A stretch of 64,000 nt of DNA from Lachnospiraceae bacterium OF09-6 (GCA_003435055.1 QUMM01000001.1:248001-312000); one strand, 5' to 3'; counted from the stretch's first letter, positions 20,578 to 29,885 are shown. The notes: a model not told the origin generated them from the sequence alone. Numbers and translations are program-made.

Positions 20578-20605
20578 TTTACAATAATTTAAATTATTAT
20601 ATAAT
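20578..20605 (+). promoter_or_regulatory. Promoter of the SGNH hydrolase gene
   Basis: TTTACA (20578-20583) and TATAAT (20600-20605) are 16 bases apart in a very AT-rich divergent intergenic region, about 75 bases ahead of the start at 20678. Confidence 0.55.
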
Positions 20606-20677
20606 AGAGTATGTCAAAAAACAATGTTTTTTCATGACATCTATAGGGGAAACTAATTCAAAAAACGAGGGGAATTC

Positions 20678-21637
20678 ATGGCTCAGAAAAAAAAGCGGCC
20701 CACCGCCAAAGAACGGCGTAATGGGTTTATTATAAATGTACTTACGCTAATCGTTCTGATCCTTCTGGTATTCGAAGGAAAAAGTCTGATTAGCTTATTT
20801 TCATCACAGACCATTCAGGAACGGATCAAATCCGAGGAATCAGAAGTCTTTGCCGGAGCGAATCTGACAGAAGCACAAAGTGAAGTTCAGACAGAAGCTG
20901 GCAGTGAAAAACAGACAGATGCCTCTTCTGCTCAGAGCGAGGCTTCCACCGAAGCGCAGACAGATGCCGTTGTCACTGATCTTGCTACCGGACTTCCTAA
21001 TGACGATGCATCTTACCTGGATGTGGTTGTTCCGGCTCAGGAGACACCAGTAGATGACAGTTATTTTGAAGATGCAGTCTTCATCGGTGATTCCCGTATG
21101 CAGGGCTTCCGCAACCTGTCCGGCATTACCAAAGGCAGCTTTGTTACAGCAGTCGGCATGGAGCTTGAGAACTTCTATACAGATGATCAGATTGCCACAG
21201 CCAATGGCAATGTGAAAGTTCTGGATGCTTTGAAGAATCTGAATTTTTCCAAGATCTATATGATGCTGGGTACCAATGAACTGGGCGCCTATGATATGAG
21301 TCAGGTAGGTGATTCTTACCGTCAGGTACTGAATGATATCAAACAGTTGTCCTCTTCACCAAATCCGATCGTGTATGTTTATTCCGTGATCTATGTGGAT
21401 GAATCACTGGTCACCACTGGAGATTATGTGAACAATGCCAATGTGGATGCAGTAAATGAAGAGATTCTGAAGATGTGTCGGGAAGAAGGTTATCATTACA
21501 TAAACCTGAATGAAGTCCTGTCCAACGGTTCTCACGGACTGATCTCCGGATCCGCTGAAGATGGTATTCATCTGAATGCGGAATACTGCAAGGACTGGTT
21601 GAATTACACAAAAACACACTATATACCAGGTGTTTAA
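20678..21637 (+). CDS. Membrane-anchored SGNH hydrolase
   Basis: Probable extracellular acetyl esterase or acetyltransferase acting on surface glycan. The product is 319 aa. A basic head (MAQKKKRPTAKERR) and one membrane segment at about 17-35 anchor it. A Ser/Thr/Glu/Gln-rich low-complexity stalk covers about 60-110. The catalytic domain has FIGDSRMQG (block I Ser), MLGTNELG (block III Asn) and DGIHLN (block V Asp-His). ATG at 20678 has AGGGG upstream. It is divergent from the MBOAT-DHHW operon, which suggests one glycan-modification system. Confidence 0.85.
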   Translation: MAQKKKRPTAKERRNGFIINVLTLIVLILLVFEGKSLISLFSSQTIQERIKSEESEVFAGANLTEAQSEVQTEAGSEKQTDASSAQSEASTEAQTDAVVTDLATGLPNDDASYLDVVVPAQETPVDDSYFEDAVFIGDSRMQGFRNLSGITKGSFVTAVGMELENFYTDDQIATANGNVKVLDALKNLNFSKIYMMLGTNELGAYDMSQVGDSYRQVLNDIKQLSSSPNPIVYVYSVIYVDESLVTTGDYVNNANVDAVNEEILKMCREEGYHYINLNEVLSNGSHGLISGSAEDGIHLNAEYCKDWLNYTKTHYIPGV

Positions 21638-21653
21638 GAAAAGGAGAATATCT

Positions 21654-22136
21654 ATGAAAAACAAAAAGAAAGCACTGATTCTCACAGTTCTGTGTGCATT
21701 TGCCGCATTACTGCTGACCGCCTGCGGAGGCAAGTCTTCTGGAAGTTCTGATATGTCAGCAGATGTCAGCAAGCTCTGTCAGGATCTGGAAGGAACCATT
21801 GACAGCGAAGTCAGTGAAGTCAGCAATGAAGTGATTGCTTCTACTTATTTCTTTGATATGGATAAGATCGAAGAAGCTGCAGCAGCACTGAATTCCGGAA
21901 GCAATGCCTGCGAAGTGGTTGTTCTGAAATGCAAAGACAGCTCCTATACCGCTGAGGCAGAAGAACTGCTGAAGAAGCGTGTCGAATCTCAGTCCACTCT
22001 GTTCGCAAGCTACAATGCACCAGAAGTAGCCAAACTGGATGCCGCTATTCTGAAAACCAAAGGCAATTACGTGGTATTCTGTGTGACAGATGATACATCA
22101 AAAGCAAATGAAATCATAAAAGAAGCCGGATTTTAA
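21654..22136 (+). CDS. DUF4358 lipoprotein
   Basis: A 160-aa predicted lipoprotein of unknown function. The signal peptide KKKALILTVLCAFAALLLTAC ends in the lipobox LLTAC, so the mature protein starts at Cys near residue 22. The mature domain is the DUF4358 fold, with alternating helices (KIEEAAAALNSG, AEELLKKRVESQ) and a C-terminal KGNYVVFCVTDD strand. ATG at 21654 is chosen for its AAGGAG site; the gene follows the SGNH hydrolase by 16 bases and ends in its own terminator. DUF4358 proteins often accompany such MBOAT/SGNH loci (general knowledge). Confidence 0.8.
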   Translation: MKNKKKALILTVLCAFAALLLTACGGKSSGSSDMSADVSKLCQDLEGTIDSEVSEVSNEVIASTYFFDMDKIEEAAAALNSGSNACEVVVLKCKDSSYTAEAEELLKKRVESQSTLFASYNAPEVAKLDAAILKTKGNYVVFCVTDDTSKANEIIKEAGF

Positions 22137-22151
22137 AATCGGCTTCTTTTT
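22121..22151 (+). terminator. Terminator of the SGNH-DUF4358 operon
   Basis: AGAAGCCG pairs with CGGCTTCT across the stop codon and is followed by five T. Confidence 0.85.
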
Positions 22152-22166
22152 GTTCTGCCTCTGCTA

Positions 22167-23558
22167 TTATCCACAAATTCTTACAATCGCATCTGCAAAA
22201 ATCTTTGCACTCATCAGCAGCATATCGATTACCATGAACTCATCGTCTCCATGCATATGATTGTCTACTTCCGGAACCATGCAGCCAAATGCAACTCCAC
22301 GTTCCAGATCATGTACATAAGTACCGCCTCCGGTAGACTGGGCTTCTCCTTTTACACCGCTATAGACTTCATAACTTGCCAGCAGCTTTTGTACCAGTTC
22401 TGAATCTGCTGGCACATAATGTGGCGCAATCATCTTTCCTTCTTCAATTGCAAATCCTTTTCCTGTAAAAGTCTGATCCAGCACCGCTGTCACATTGTCA
22501 TCGGATCCGCATACTGGGATACGGCTGTCAAATACACCTTTAATCTCATTTCCATCATAATTCAGGATTCCAAGATTCATCGTCAGTTTACCGGAAATCT
22601 CATCTTCCATATTCACCTTCAATGCTTCTCCATAGAAGTCATCATCCGGGAACATTTCTGCAATGGCTTTCCAATATCCAACACCGATATCAAGCGGCAG
22701 ATCTGCCAGAAGATTTACCAAACCACAGATCGCATTATGTCCTGCTTCTGGTGTGGATGCATGTGCAGCCACTCCTTTTGCTGTAATCTCAATTCCTTCC
22801 GATGTCTCCTTCAGCAGATAAGTAATATGATTCTTTATCTTTTCTGCTGCACACTCTACTTCATCCTTTGTCAGTCCTCTGACTACTGCTACTGCAGTAT
22901 CCGGAACCACATTCACCTTTGTTCCACCCTGTACTTTCACAACTGCCGCTCCTGTACTTCCAGCATCCAGCTTCACAGTAAAATCTTTCTGAAGGCGTCC
23001 CTTTTCCAGGTTAATTACCGGGAAATCTGCATCCGGTGTAAAAGTCATCGGTGCCTCTTTTTCTCGCGCATAATAGTATTCCAGGTCTGCTGATCCGCAT
23101 TCTTCATCAGAGCCAAGAATCAGCCGCATACTGTTCTTCAAAGGTACACCGCACTCCTTGATTGCTCTCATGGCATACAATGCTGCAATGGCAGGGCCCT
23201 TATCATCTGCAGTACCGCGGCCATAAATCTTTCCATCCTTGATCACAGGCTCAAACGGCTGTGTCTCTTTCCAGTTCTTGGTAACTGGTACTACATCCAG
23301 ATGTGCCAGAATATCCAGCTTTTTTTCCTGATCGCTGAAGTCTGCGGTCACCACATAATGATCATAATTCTGTGTGGAAAATCCATACTTTTTCAGCATC
23401 TCTTCCGCTGTATCCAGCACCTTTGCAGGACCTTCTCCGAACGGTTTGCCTTGCTGGCTTTCTCCCTTCTGGCTGTCGATACGTACCAGCGTCTTCAGAT
23501 CTTCCAGCATGTCTTCTTTATGTGCATCAATATATGCATCCAGTTTTTCTTTGTACAT
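22167..23558 (-). CDS. pepV: Dipeptidase PepV / Sapep-type (M20 family)
   Basis: Zinc-dependent cytoplasmic dipeptidase, 463 aa. HLDVVPVTKNW gives the first zinc His and catalytic Asp, GRGTADDKGP the bridging Asp, and SDEECGSAD the general-base and zinc Glu pair. The lid domain inserts in the middle (AAHASTPEAGHN). GGGTYV and MHGDDEFM near the end complete the site. I choose ATG at 23558 because AAGGAAG lies 8 bases upstream; the frame extends to 23630 without a better site. It is a single gene facing ttcA. Confidence 0.9.
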   Translation of the reverse strand: MYKEKLDAYIDAHKEDMLEDLKTLVRIDSQKGESQQGKPFGEGPAKVLDTAEEMLKKYGFSTQNYDHYVVTADFSDQEKKLDILAHLDVVPVTKNWKETQPFEPVIKDGKIYGRGTADDKGPAIAALYAMRAIKECGVPLKNSMRLILGSDEECGSADLEYYYAREKEAPMTFTPDADFPVINLEKGRLQKDFTVKLDAGSTGAAVVKVQGGTKVNVVPDTAVAVVRGLTKDEVECAAEKIKNHITYLLKETSEGIEITAKGVAAHASTPEAGHNAICGLVNLLADLPLDIGVGYWKAIAEMFPDDDFYGEALKVNMEDEISGKLTMNLGILNYDGNEIKGVFDSRIPVCGSDDNVTAVLDQTFTGKGFAIEEGKMIAPHYVPADSELVQKLLASYEVYSGVKGEAQSTGGGTYVHDLERGVAFGCMVPEVDNHMHGDDEFMVIDMLLMSAKIFADAIVRICG

Positions 23559-23774
23559 GACATCTACTTCCTTTATTGTTTTTTGCGATCCTGTCTGTGC
23601 CTGCTGCTTTGCAGTCATCCTAATCGCCATTCGCCGCTTATTATACCATATCCCTATTTTTTCTACAACACTGTTCCACCTGATATACTTCCACGTATTT
23701 GACAGGGCAGACTGCTTATGCTATAAAGTTAATGGTGCTGTGCTCCATTTTATTTACGATAAGGGGGAAATCAC

Positions 23775-24494
23775 TTGAAACTTCAGAAACTTTTCAGCCT
23801 GACCAGACAGGCTATAGATGACTATCAAATGATCGAGGAAGGGGACCGAATCGCCATCGGTATCTCTGGTGGAAAAGACAGCCTGACACTTCTCTATGCC
23901 ATGCAGGGACTGCAAAAGTTCTATCCAAAGCGCTTTGAGCTGGAAGCCGTAACTGTCGATCTGGGATATCCTGGCTTTGATCTGGAACCCATCCGACAGC
24001 TGTGTCAAAAACTCCAGGTTCCCTATAACGTCATTCCAACTCAGATCGGTAAAATTGTCTTCGAAGAGCGCCAGGAATCCAATCCATGTGCCCTTTGTGC
24101 CAAACTGCGAAAAGGAGCCTTTAACGACCGTATCAAAGAACTGGGCTGCAATAAAGTGGCTTATGCACATCACAAAGATGATATGGTGGAAACTATGCTG
24201 CTTTCCCTGATGTACGAAGGACGTTTTCACTCTTTTTTGCCAAAAACTTATCTTGATCGCATGGATCTGACCGTGATCCGTCCACTGATCTATGTTTCCG
24301 AATCCGAAGTCATTGGCTTTCGCAATAAGTATCATCTTCCTGTTGCCAAAAGTCCATGTCCTGCCGATGGCTATACCAAACGGCAGTACGTGAAGGATTT
24401 ACTCCGAAAATTAAACCAGGAAAATCCAGGTGTGAAAGATCGTATGTTTTCAGCAATTGTAAATGGGCATCTGGAAGACTGGCCAGAGTCATAA
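23775..24494 (+). CDS. ttcA: TtcA-like tRNA 2-thiocytidine synthetase
   Basis: Predicted Fe-S PP-loop enzyme that thiolates cytidine 32 of tRNA; the exact base is inferred. The product is 239 aa. The PP-loop ATP site is GISGGKDSLTLLYAM near residue 30. CALCAKLRKGAF near 113 and the Cys of SPCPADGYTKRQ near 200 match the three cluster cysteines of TtcA. AYAHHKDDMVETMLL is another family block. The start is TTG at 23775, 7 bases after AAGGGGG; no ATG is suitable. Confidence 0.85.
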   Translation: MKLQKLFSLTRQAIDDYQMIEEGDRIAIGISGGKDSLTLLYAMQGLQKFYPKRFELEAVTVDLGYPGFDLEPIRQLCQKLQVPYNVIPTQIGKIVFEERQESNPCALCAKLRKGAFNDRIKELGCNKVAYAHHKDDMVETMLLSLMYEGRFHSFLPKTYLDRMDLTVIRPLIYVSESEVIGFRNKYHLPVAKSPCPADGYTKRQYVKDLLRKLNQENPGVKDRMFSAIVNGHLEDWPES

Positions 24495-24536
24495 AAACGG
24501 AGTTTTGCAGCTCTCAAAAAGCCACAAAACTCCGTC
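24492..24536 (-). terminator. Terminator of the SseB gene
   Basis: An 11-bp stem ACGGAGTTTTG/CAAAACTCCGT (24497-24507, 24525-24535) with a 17-base loop is followed on the minus strand by five T. The plus side has no T-run, so it serves the minus-strand gene. Confidence 0.75.
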
Positions 24537-24545
24537 CCCAATGGT

Positions 24546-25481
24546 CTACACTCTCTGTTTTGGAATCAGCAGTCTTAATGTAACCGGATTCAGCATCACA
24601 CCCTTGATCTGCTCTCCCATCATACCTTTTACCTTACTGCTGTCTACTGCAATTGCCTTAAACATCTTATTCTTATTAAATCTCTGGAATTCTGAAGCAT
24701 CTGCACATACCGGCTGGTAGATGTCGCCGTTATTCAGCTTGATGAACGGAATCTTCATATCCTTCGGTTCTACCTTCTCAACACCTTCAGGAACCTGAAC
24801 AGGTACCAGTACTTTGCCTCTGTGAAAGTTCACGATCATCTCTTCTTCCAGATCATGAAGTGCCTCTTTATCTCTCTCTTCTTCCGGCATTTGTCTTTCC
24901 TGTGCAAAATAGCATCCGGTCAGCAACAGCTGTGGATTCTGCAACGGACGCTTTTCTGGCGGAATTGCTTCAAAATCTGGCTTTTTAACCAGCTGTTCCA
25001 GTTCAATCTCCACGGCATTCACGCCCTTATCCAGTACAAACGCATTCACACCCATAGCAAAGAGACCGGTCAGGAATGTGAGGAACTGCTTGTTCTCCAT
25101 CTTTACCACAATCAGCTCTACATGCTTCTGACGCTGTACCATGGCCAGCTTCTGTGCAAAACGTTCTTCCGTAAACAGCCAGATCTGATCATTACAGCTA
25201 TCCGGATCACAATATACATAAGGCAGATTCGTTGCCTTTGAAAATACGCAGAATAATGTCTCCATCTTCTGAATACGTCTTAAAATCATATGTAAGAAAA
25301 AGGATTCTCTCTTTTCAAAGAACACCCCAACTTTTTCCTGCTCCGGGTTCTTTGTCTTCATGATGGCTGCAGAGTTCTTCAGAATGATCAATTCCTGTAT
25401 CGGAAGATTTCCGTAACTCTCCTCCTTGAAATCTGCAGATACCAGTAATTTTTTCAATTCTTCCTCGTTAATGTTCGCCAT
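24546..25481 (-). CDS. SseB family protein
   Basis: A 311-aa cytoplasmic protein; the SseB domain is common in Bacillota but without a settled function. The C-terminal half carries the domain core: KVLVPVQVPEGV, a short KDMKIPFIKLNNGDIYQPVCADASEFQRF block, and VKGVMLNPVTLRLLIPK. The N-terminal 170 residues form a second, SseB-like module with ELIVVKMENKQFLTFL. I choose ATG at 25481, since the ATG at 25487 lies only 2 bases from AGGA. Confidence 0.75.
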   Translation of the reverse strand: MANINEEELKKLLVSADFKEESYGNLPIQELIILKNSAAIMKTKNPEQEKVGVFFEKRESFFLHMILRRIQKMETLFCVFSKATNLPYVYCDPDSCNDQIWLFTEERFAQKLAMVQRQKHVELIVVKMENKQFLTFLTGLFAMGVNAFVLDKGVNAVEIELEQLVKKPDFEAIPPEKRPLQNPQLLLTGCYFAQERQMPEEERDKEALHDLEEEMIVNFHRGKVLVPVQVPEGVEKVEPKDMKIPFIKLNNGDIYQPVCADASEFQRFNKNKMFKAIAVDSSKVKGMMGEQIKGVMLNPVTLRLLIPKQRV

Positions 25482-25604
25482 ACCCATATTCCTTTCTGAC
25501 TCGTATTAAATTTCTGGCCACACATTGAAAAATCTGTCATAGCCAGAGAATACTCATTTATTATCATACAACTTTGGCGAATAATAATCAAGCAAAGATG
25601 GCAA

Positions 25605-26776
25605 TTATCTGTCTTTTTTATTCACTGTCAGGAACATCAGCACCGTTCCCAAAAATGCCATCACGATTCCAGCCTGAAGCATCGTACCCACTCCCTGATT
25701 CAGCAGCTGACCTCCGGCGAAATTTCCCATCGAACACCCCAATGCATAGGCTGCCGTAATAAATGCCTGTCCCTTGACCATATCGCAGCTTTTTACTTTA
25801 TCTTTGGCATAATAGACCTGCGCCGGTCCCAGAAGCCATAGGAAGTGATCTGGAGCAGTTGAAGGGCATATATCGTATAAATATTCGGTGCCAGATAGAA
25901 TCCCACCGATTTGATCAGAAACGATATTGCCGCAGTCTTCATCCATACTGCATCACCGCACTGCTTTCGAATTGTTCCATAGAAAAAAATCACCGGTGCA
26001 GAAGTCAGTCCTGCTACGAAAATAGCGGTTCCCACATGACTGCTGTTTCCACCAAGGCGCTGCATAATGGCAATCATATAGTTTTCTGTCATGGCATGAT
26101 ACATACCCAAGAACAATACCGCCAGCAGGGATGCACAATACCAGCGATAATGTGAAAAAAAGTACCATATGGAACAACTGGTTTCTTCTTTTTCCAGCTC
26201 TGCCCTCTGCTTTTTGATCTTCGGGAAACTAGCCATCAGCAATAGACTGATAAAGCGGAATAACAGCAAAAATAAAATCATCCAGAGCTTTCCCAGATGT
26301 GCAAATACATTTCCAAGCGCCAAAGCTGCAAATGCAGAAGCCAGCGCCCCAACTCCTCTGGCTGCTCCATAATTAATCTCATAGCCGGCCTGATTATATG
26401 CAACACTCATTGCATTCAGCAATGGAACCATCGCATCCGAACAGCAAAGTGTTGCCACATAGATCATTCCAGCTGCCAGAACTGGCAGTTCTCCCAGAAG
26501 CTGCGCTGCATACCCGGCTATGCACAACACTGAAATCAGCACCTGCAATGGAATCAGAATCACTTTTTCCGCCCGATCGGCTGCTGAAGCCAAAAACGGC
26601 TGTATCAGACAGGACAGGATTCCAGACACTGCAAGAAGGACGCCAATGATTCCCGATGAAAGTCCACGATCCAATAAATAGATCGTGGCAAAACTGGTAG
26701 CACCTGTAGATGCTGCCCAGTAAGTAAACTGCACTGTACTATAGCGCAGAGTTAGATTTTCTTTCTTATAGTTCAT
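25605..26776 (-). CDS. MFS transporter (LacY/PPP family-like), frameshifted in this sequence
   Basis: Twelve-helix transporter of the MFS_1-like group; the substrate is unknown, and the AraC gene upstream hints at a sugar or nucleoside. The N-terminus has the LRYSTVQFTYWAASTG helix and the QPFLASAADR loop. Frame is lost near 25833: LQITSYGF should continue LGPAQVYYAKDKV, and one extra C restores it, giving about 390 aa. No other lesion is seen. ATG at 26776 follows AGGAGAA. A -10 box and a hairpin lie between the AraC stop and this start. Confidence 0.78.
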
Positions 26777-26807
26777 ATTCTTCTCCTGTTCACTGCCCTG
26801 GTAATCG

Positions 26808-26834
26808 AAAAACAGGACCGGCTTGCACCGGTCC
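26808..26834 (-). terminator. Hairpin between the AraC and MFS genes
   Basis: GGACCGG/CCGGTCC (26815-26821, 26828-26834) with a six-base loop is followed on the minus strand by TGTTTTT. It can end the AraC transcript. A TATAAT box at 26890-26895 lies upstream of it, so it may instead attenuate the MFS gene. Confidence 0.65.
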
Positions 26835-26936
26835 CCGACACTTATTTAAGGATCCCTGAGTTTGGGCTTCTCAGTTCTTCTTATGACTCATTATATCTTT
26901 TTTTCTTTTTTTCAACTATCTGATTCATGACAGATA

Positions 26937-27845
26937 CTATAACAATCGTGCCATTTTTCTGCGATATTGCTCCGGAGTACAGTCCATTTTTCTACGAAAC
27001 AGCTTGCCAAAGTAACTGCTGGTTCCAAACCCACATTCCTGTGCAATTTCCGTAATCGTTTTCTGCTCATCAGACAGCAGCTGACAGGCTCGCTGGATGC
27101 GAAAACTGTGGATATATTCCACCGGAGACATATGAAGATTCTCCTGAAACATACGAAAGCAGGCCCTTTTACTGATATATACCGATTCCGCCAGTTGTTC
27201 AACTGAGATCGGTTCCTGATAATGTTCATGCACATAGATCATCAGACTCTTGATCTTCTCATCTTGCCTGTTCACTCCTGCTTGTTTCCATCCAATCAGC
27301 TCTGTCAGTTCCAGAAGATTCAGCCATATCTTCGCCAGGCTTTCTCTCAATTCAAATTCATATCCACTCTTTTGCTCTGAGATAGAAAATGCTGCCTGTA
27401 TATGGTCAATTATCTTTTTCTCTTTTGCTTTCTCCGGATGCAGCATGATTACTTCTACATCCCGATTTGCGGTAAGTGGAAAAATATATTTTTTTTCCAT
27501 CTGACTGCCATGTTCTCCTGCAAGAAAAACCGGGTCAAAGATATGCAGCAGCTGAACATTCTCATTCTTGAGGGATAATGGTCTGGAACAATGCAAAATG
27601 TTAGAATTCACCATTCCCGCCATTCCTTCTGTAAAAGTCCAGGATCCATGGGGCGTGGTATATTCCAGGCTTCCGCTTTTCATATAAAACAATTCCACCT
27701 GGCGATGCCAGTGCCATGGGATATCCGGATTCAGATATTCATTTATCCTGGCACAGGTAGCAATATAAGGAAACTCTTCTGTATAGCCCGGAAGTACCTC
27801 TTCATTATTCTGCTCATTCAGCTCCACAACTCTGACATTCTGCAT
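26937..27845 (-). CDS. AraC family transcriptional regulator with cupin-type sensor domain
   Basis: A 302-aa activator. Residues about 25-110 form the cupin sensor, with IPWHWHRQVELFYMKSGSLEY. The last 100 residues hold two helix-turn-helix units: EPISVEQLAESVYISKRACFRMFQ and ITEIAQECGFGTSSYFGKLFRR. ATG at 27845 is preferred because AGGAG lies 11 bases upstream; the frame runs to 27941 without a good site. It likely controls the MFS gene downstream on the same strand. Confidence 0.85.
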   Translation of the reverse strand: MQNVRVVELNEQNNEEVLPGYTEEFPYIATCARINEYLNPDIPWHWHRQVELFYMKSGSLEYTTPHGSWTFTEGMAGMVNSNILHCSRPLSLKNENVQLLHIFDPVFLAGEHGSQMEKKYIFPLTANRDVEVIMLHPEKAKEKKIIDHIQAAFSISEQKSGYEFELRESLAKIWLNLLELTELIGWKQAGVNRQDEKIKSLMIYVHEHYQEPISVEQLAESVYISKRACFRMFQENLHMSPVEYIHSFRIQRACQLLSDEQKTITEIAQECGFGTSSYFGKLFRRKMDCTPEQYRRKMARLL

Positions 27846-27992
27846 ATACTTGTCACTCCTGCTCTTTTCTGCCTGTTTAGATTGTTTTTCCAACCTGGCA
27901 GTTCTGCCATTCATTATAGGAGAAAGAGAAAGAAAGAACAAGCGAAAAGATTATTTTAAGTGAATTTTATTCAATATTTTTTCAATTATTAC

Positions 27993-28021
27993 TTGACAAT
28001 CTGTTTCTTGTATCCTATAAT
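27993..28021 (+). promoter_or_regulatory. Promoter of tRNA-Arg(ACG), copy 1
   Basis: TTGACA (27993-27998) and TATAAT (28016-28021), 17 bases apart: full consensus, 21 bases upstream of the tRNA. Confidence 0.9.
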
Positions 28022-28042
28022 ATTTATTGTTCGTTAAGACAT

Positions 28043-28116
28043 GTGCGTTTAGCTCAGCTGGATAGAGCGTTTGGCTACGGACCAAAAGGTCGGGAGTTCG
28101 AATCTTCTAACGCACG
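28043..28116 (+). tRNA. tRNA-Arg (anticodon ACG), copy 1
   Basis: A 74-base cloverleaf: acceptor GTGCGTT/AACGCAC, discriminator G, D-arm AGCTCAGCTGG, anticodon loop CTACGGA between TTTGG and CCAAA (anticodon ACG), and T-arm with AGTTCGAATC. CCA is not encoded. It is identical to the copy at 29129-29202 on the other strand. Confidence 0.95.
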
Positions 28117-28126
28117 TATTTAAAAG

Positions 28127-28162
28127 CCGAAGATTTCAGGCAATTGAAATCTTCGGTTTTTT
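28127..28162 (+). terminator. Terminator of tRNA-Arg copy 1
   Basis: A perfect 12-bp stem CCGAAGATTTCA/TGAAATCTTCGG followed by six T. Confidence 0.92.
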
Positions 28163-28241
28163 ATTGCCATTCTTTAAAAAAGAGAACTCAAATTATTCTA
28201 CTCACATAAGTAAAATTTTTAAGTTCTCAGTTCTATATATG

Positions 28242-29035
28242 TTATCGATCTGCACCTCTTTTTAGAATTCCATTGAATTTACCCAAAAATACACCTGTTG
28301 TCACGGCCGCCGCCAGAATATCACTGACCGGTTCTGCCAGAAATACTGCAAAAACTTTATTTTCCATCAGCATCGGGAACAAAAAGATCAGCGGTATCAG
28401 CAAAATCAATTTTCGAAGCACGGCCAGAAACAGACTGACCTTCGCCTAGCCCAACGCCATAAAGCTCTGCTGGCAGCACAGCTGAAATCCCATTGCAAAG
28501 ATGCCTGCCATATAGATGCGCAGTGTCCAGGCTGTGTATGTCACAAGTTCCTCATTGTCAGAGAACATTCCTGCAAAAATCTGTGGTGCAATCATCAGAA
28601 TTCCCCAACAGACTGTACTGAACAGCACACATACTTTAAACTGGGTAAAGAACGAATTGGCTGACCTCCCTGGCAGATCCCCTGTATCGGCATAGTAACC
28701 AGCTGGCTGACGCTGTTGATAATGGTCATGGCTCCTACTGCCATATCGCCACCATATCTGGCCAGACTGGTGGTAAAACTGATCGAAAGAATAGGTGCCT
28801 CACCGGAACCTGCCAGCATGGCAAACGCATTTAATAGCATCAGAATCGGAGTAAACAGTCCCACCCCCGTCAGTGCTGACGCTCCAATTCCACTTATATG
28901 TCCAATATAGATGCGATCCACAATATTATACAAAAGATTCACTACCTGAGCCACCACTGCGGGGATCGCCAGCTGTGCCAATAACTTTGGAATCTTCTCC
29001 GTTCCCATGGCCTGCGTATTCGAATTCGCTTTCAT
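28242..29035 (-). pseudogene. MATE efflux family pseudogene
   Basis: Remnant of a MATE multidrug transporter, normally about 450 residues. The N-terminal helices survive (MGTEKIPKLLAQLAIPAVVAQ, YNIVDRIYIGHI). Then GSGEA is joined directly to sequence from the second half (ILSISFTTSLARYGGDMAVGAMTI), so about 170 residues are missing. A second short deletion with frame loss follows QGGQPI (about 28628-28665), and an in-frame TAG (near 28447) interrupts ALG-AKVSLFLAVLRK before the end at 28242. Multiple lesions show true decay, not sequencing error. Confidence 0.88.
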
Positions 29036-29087
29036 GCTTCACCCCTCTTTATGAACAGTCTTTTGAACACATTCTCTTTATTGCAAC

Positions 29088-29122
29088 AAAAAATCCGGAA
29101 CCCTCTAATGAGAATCCCGGAT
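29088..29122 (-). terminator. Terminator of tRNA-Arg copy 2
   Basis: ATCCGG/CCGGAT ends an imperfect hairpin that is followed on the minus strand by six T, just after the tRNA. Confidence 0.75.
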
Positions 29123-29128
29123 CAAGTA

Positions 29129-29202
29129 CGTGCGTTAGAAGATTCGAACTCCCGACCTTTTGGTCCGTAGCCAAACGCTCTATCCAGCTGAGCTAAACGC
29201 AC
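29129..29202 (-). tRNA. tRNA-Arg (anticodon ACG), copy 2
   Basis: Identical to copy 1 over all 74 bases, in the opposite orientation. The identity continues upstream over the 20 or so bases to the -10 region with few differences (ATGTCCTAACGAACAATAAA against its counterpart), but the terminators differ. Confidence 0.95.
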
Positions 29203-29223
29203 ATGTCCTAACGAACAATAAAC

Positions 29224-29252
29224 ATTATAAGCAAAATTGTTGCATTTGTCAA
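29224..29252 (-). promoter_or_regulatory. Promoter of tRNA-Arg(ACG), copy 2
   Basis: On the minus strand TTGACA (29247-29252) and TATAAT (29224-29229) are 17 bases apart. The spacer differs from that of copy 1. Confidence 0.9.
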
Positions 29253-29254
29253 GA

Positions 29255-29885
29255 CTAAAATATGCCAGATTCTGCAATTTTTTTAATCACACTAATCGCT
29301 CTATCATATTCAAGCGGTTCATTCTGAAAATATGTTGTGATTTCTGGATAATCATCTTTATATATATCCTTCTCAATAATTTCTTCCAGCAATTTAGAAA
29401 TATTCACATCCGGCTGAGCAGATAAACATATTGCCATTTTTGCTCTGTGTTCGCGAATTTCAGAAACTAAACTCTTATAATTGTCATCCAGATTTATCTT
29501 AAGCAATAGCATATACAAATCATATATATGACGTGAATGGCGCTTTATATTTTTTCCCATATAGTAATCACAGATTGCAAATACCTTATCTGCAAAAGTT
29601 CTTTCGAGACTTTGAAGAGTCATTTCAAATGGTTCCAGCCCAAATTCCTGAATAATGTCCATATTCTCTCTCGACAAATATTGATAAACGATCAATTATA
29701 TGATGACATTTAGAAAGAGATGTACCGCCCTTAAAAACACATCCCGGTTCTGCCTGTGCCAAAAGTTTCAATATCATTGTAACATAATAATCCTTCTCTA
29801 TTATTGCTACTGGGCGCTTCTGATCAACAGATGCAGCCATTATTACATCTCTAAAAAGTTCTTTATCACTATGCAAAAACATCAT
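29255..29885 (-). pseudogene. AbiEii/AbiGii-type nucleotidyltransferase toxin remnant
   Basis: The N-terminal part (KDYYVTMILKLLAQ, CVFKGGTSLSKCHHIIDR) carries the first nucleotidyltransferase motif GGTSLSK. The C-terminal part (LERTFADKVFAICDYYMG, RHSRHIYDLYMLL) is also typical. Between them the second motif (the acidic S-E-D-I-D block) and roughly 80 residues are missing, and the frames are out of register around 29625-29695. Catalysis should be lost. The start overlaps the end of the antitoxin gene, the usual bicistronic arrangement. Confidence 0.78.

Noticed and set aside
24497..24535. Terminator for ttcA on the plus strand
   Set aside because: No T-run follows the hairpin on the plus strand; the T-run is on the minus side, serving the SseB gene.
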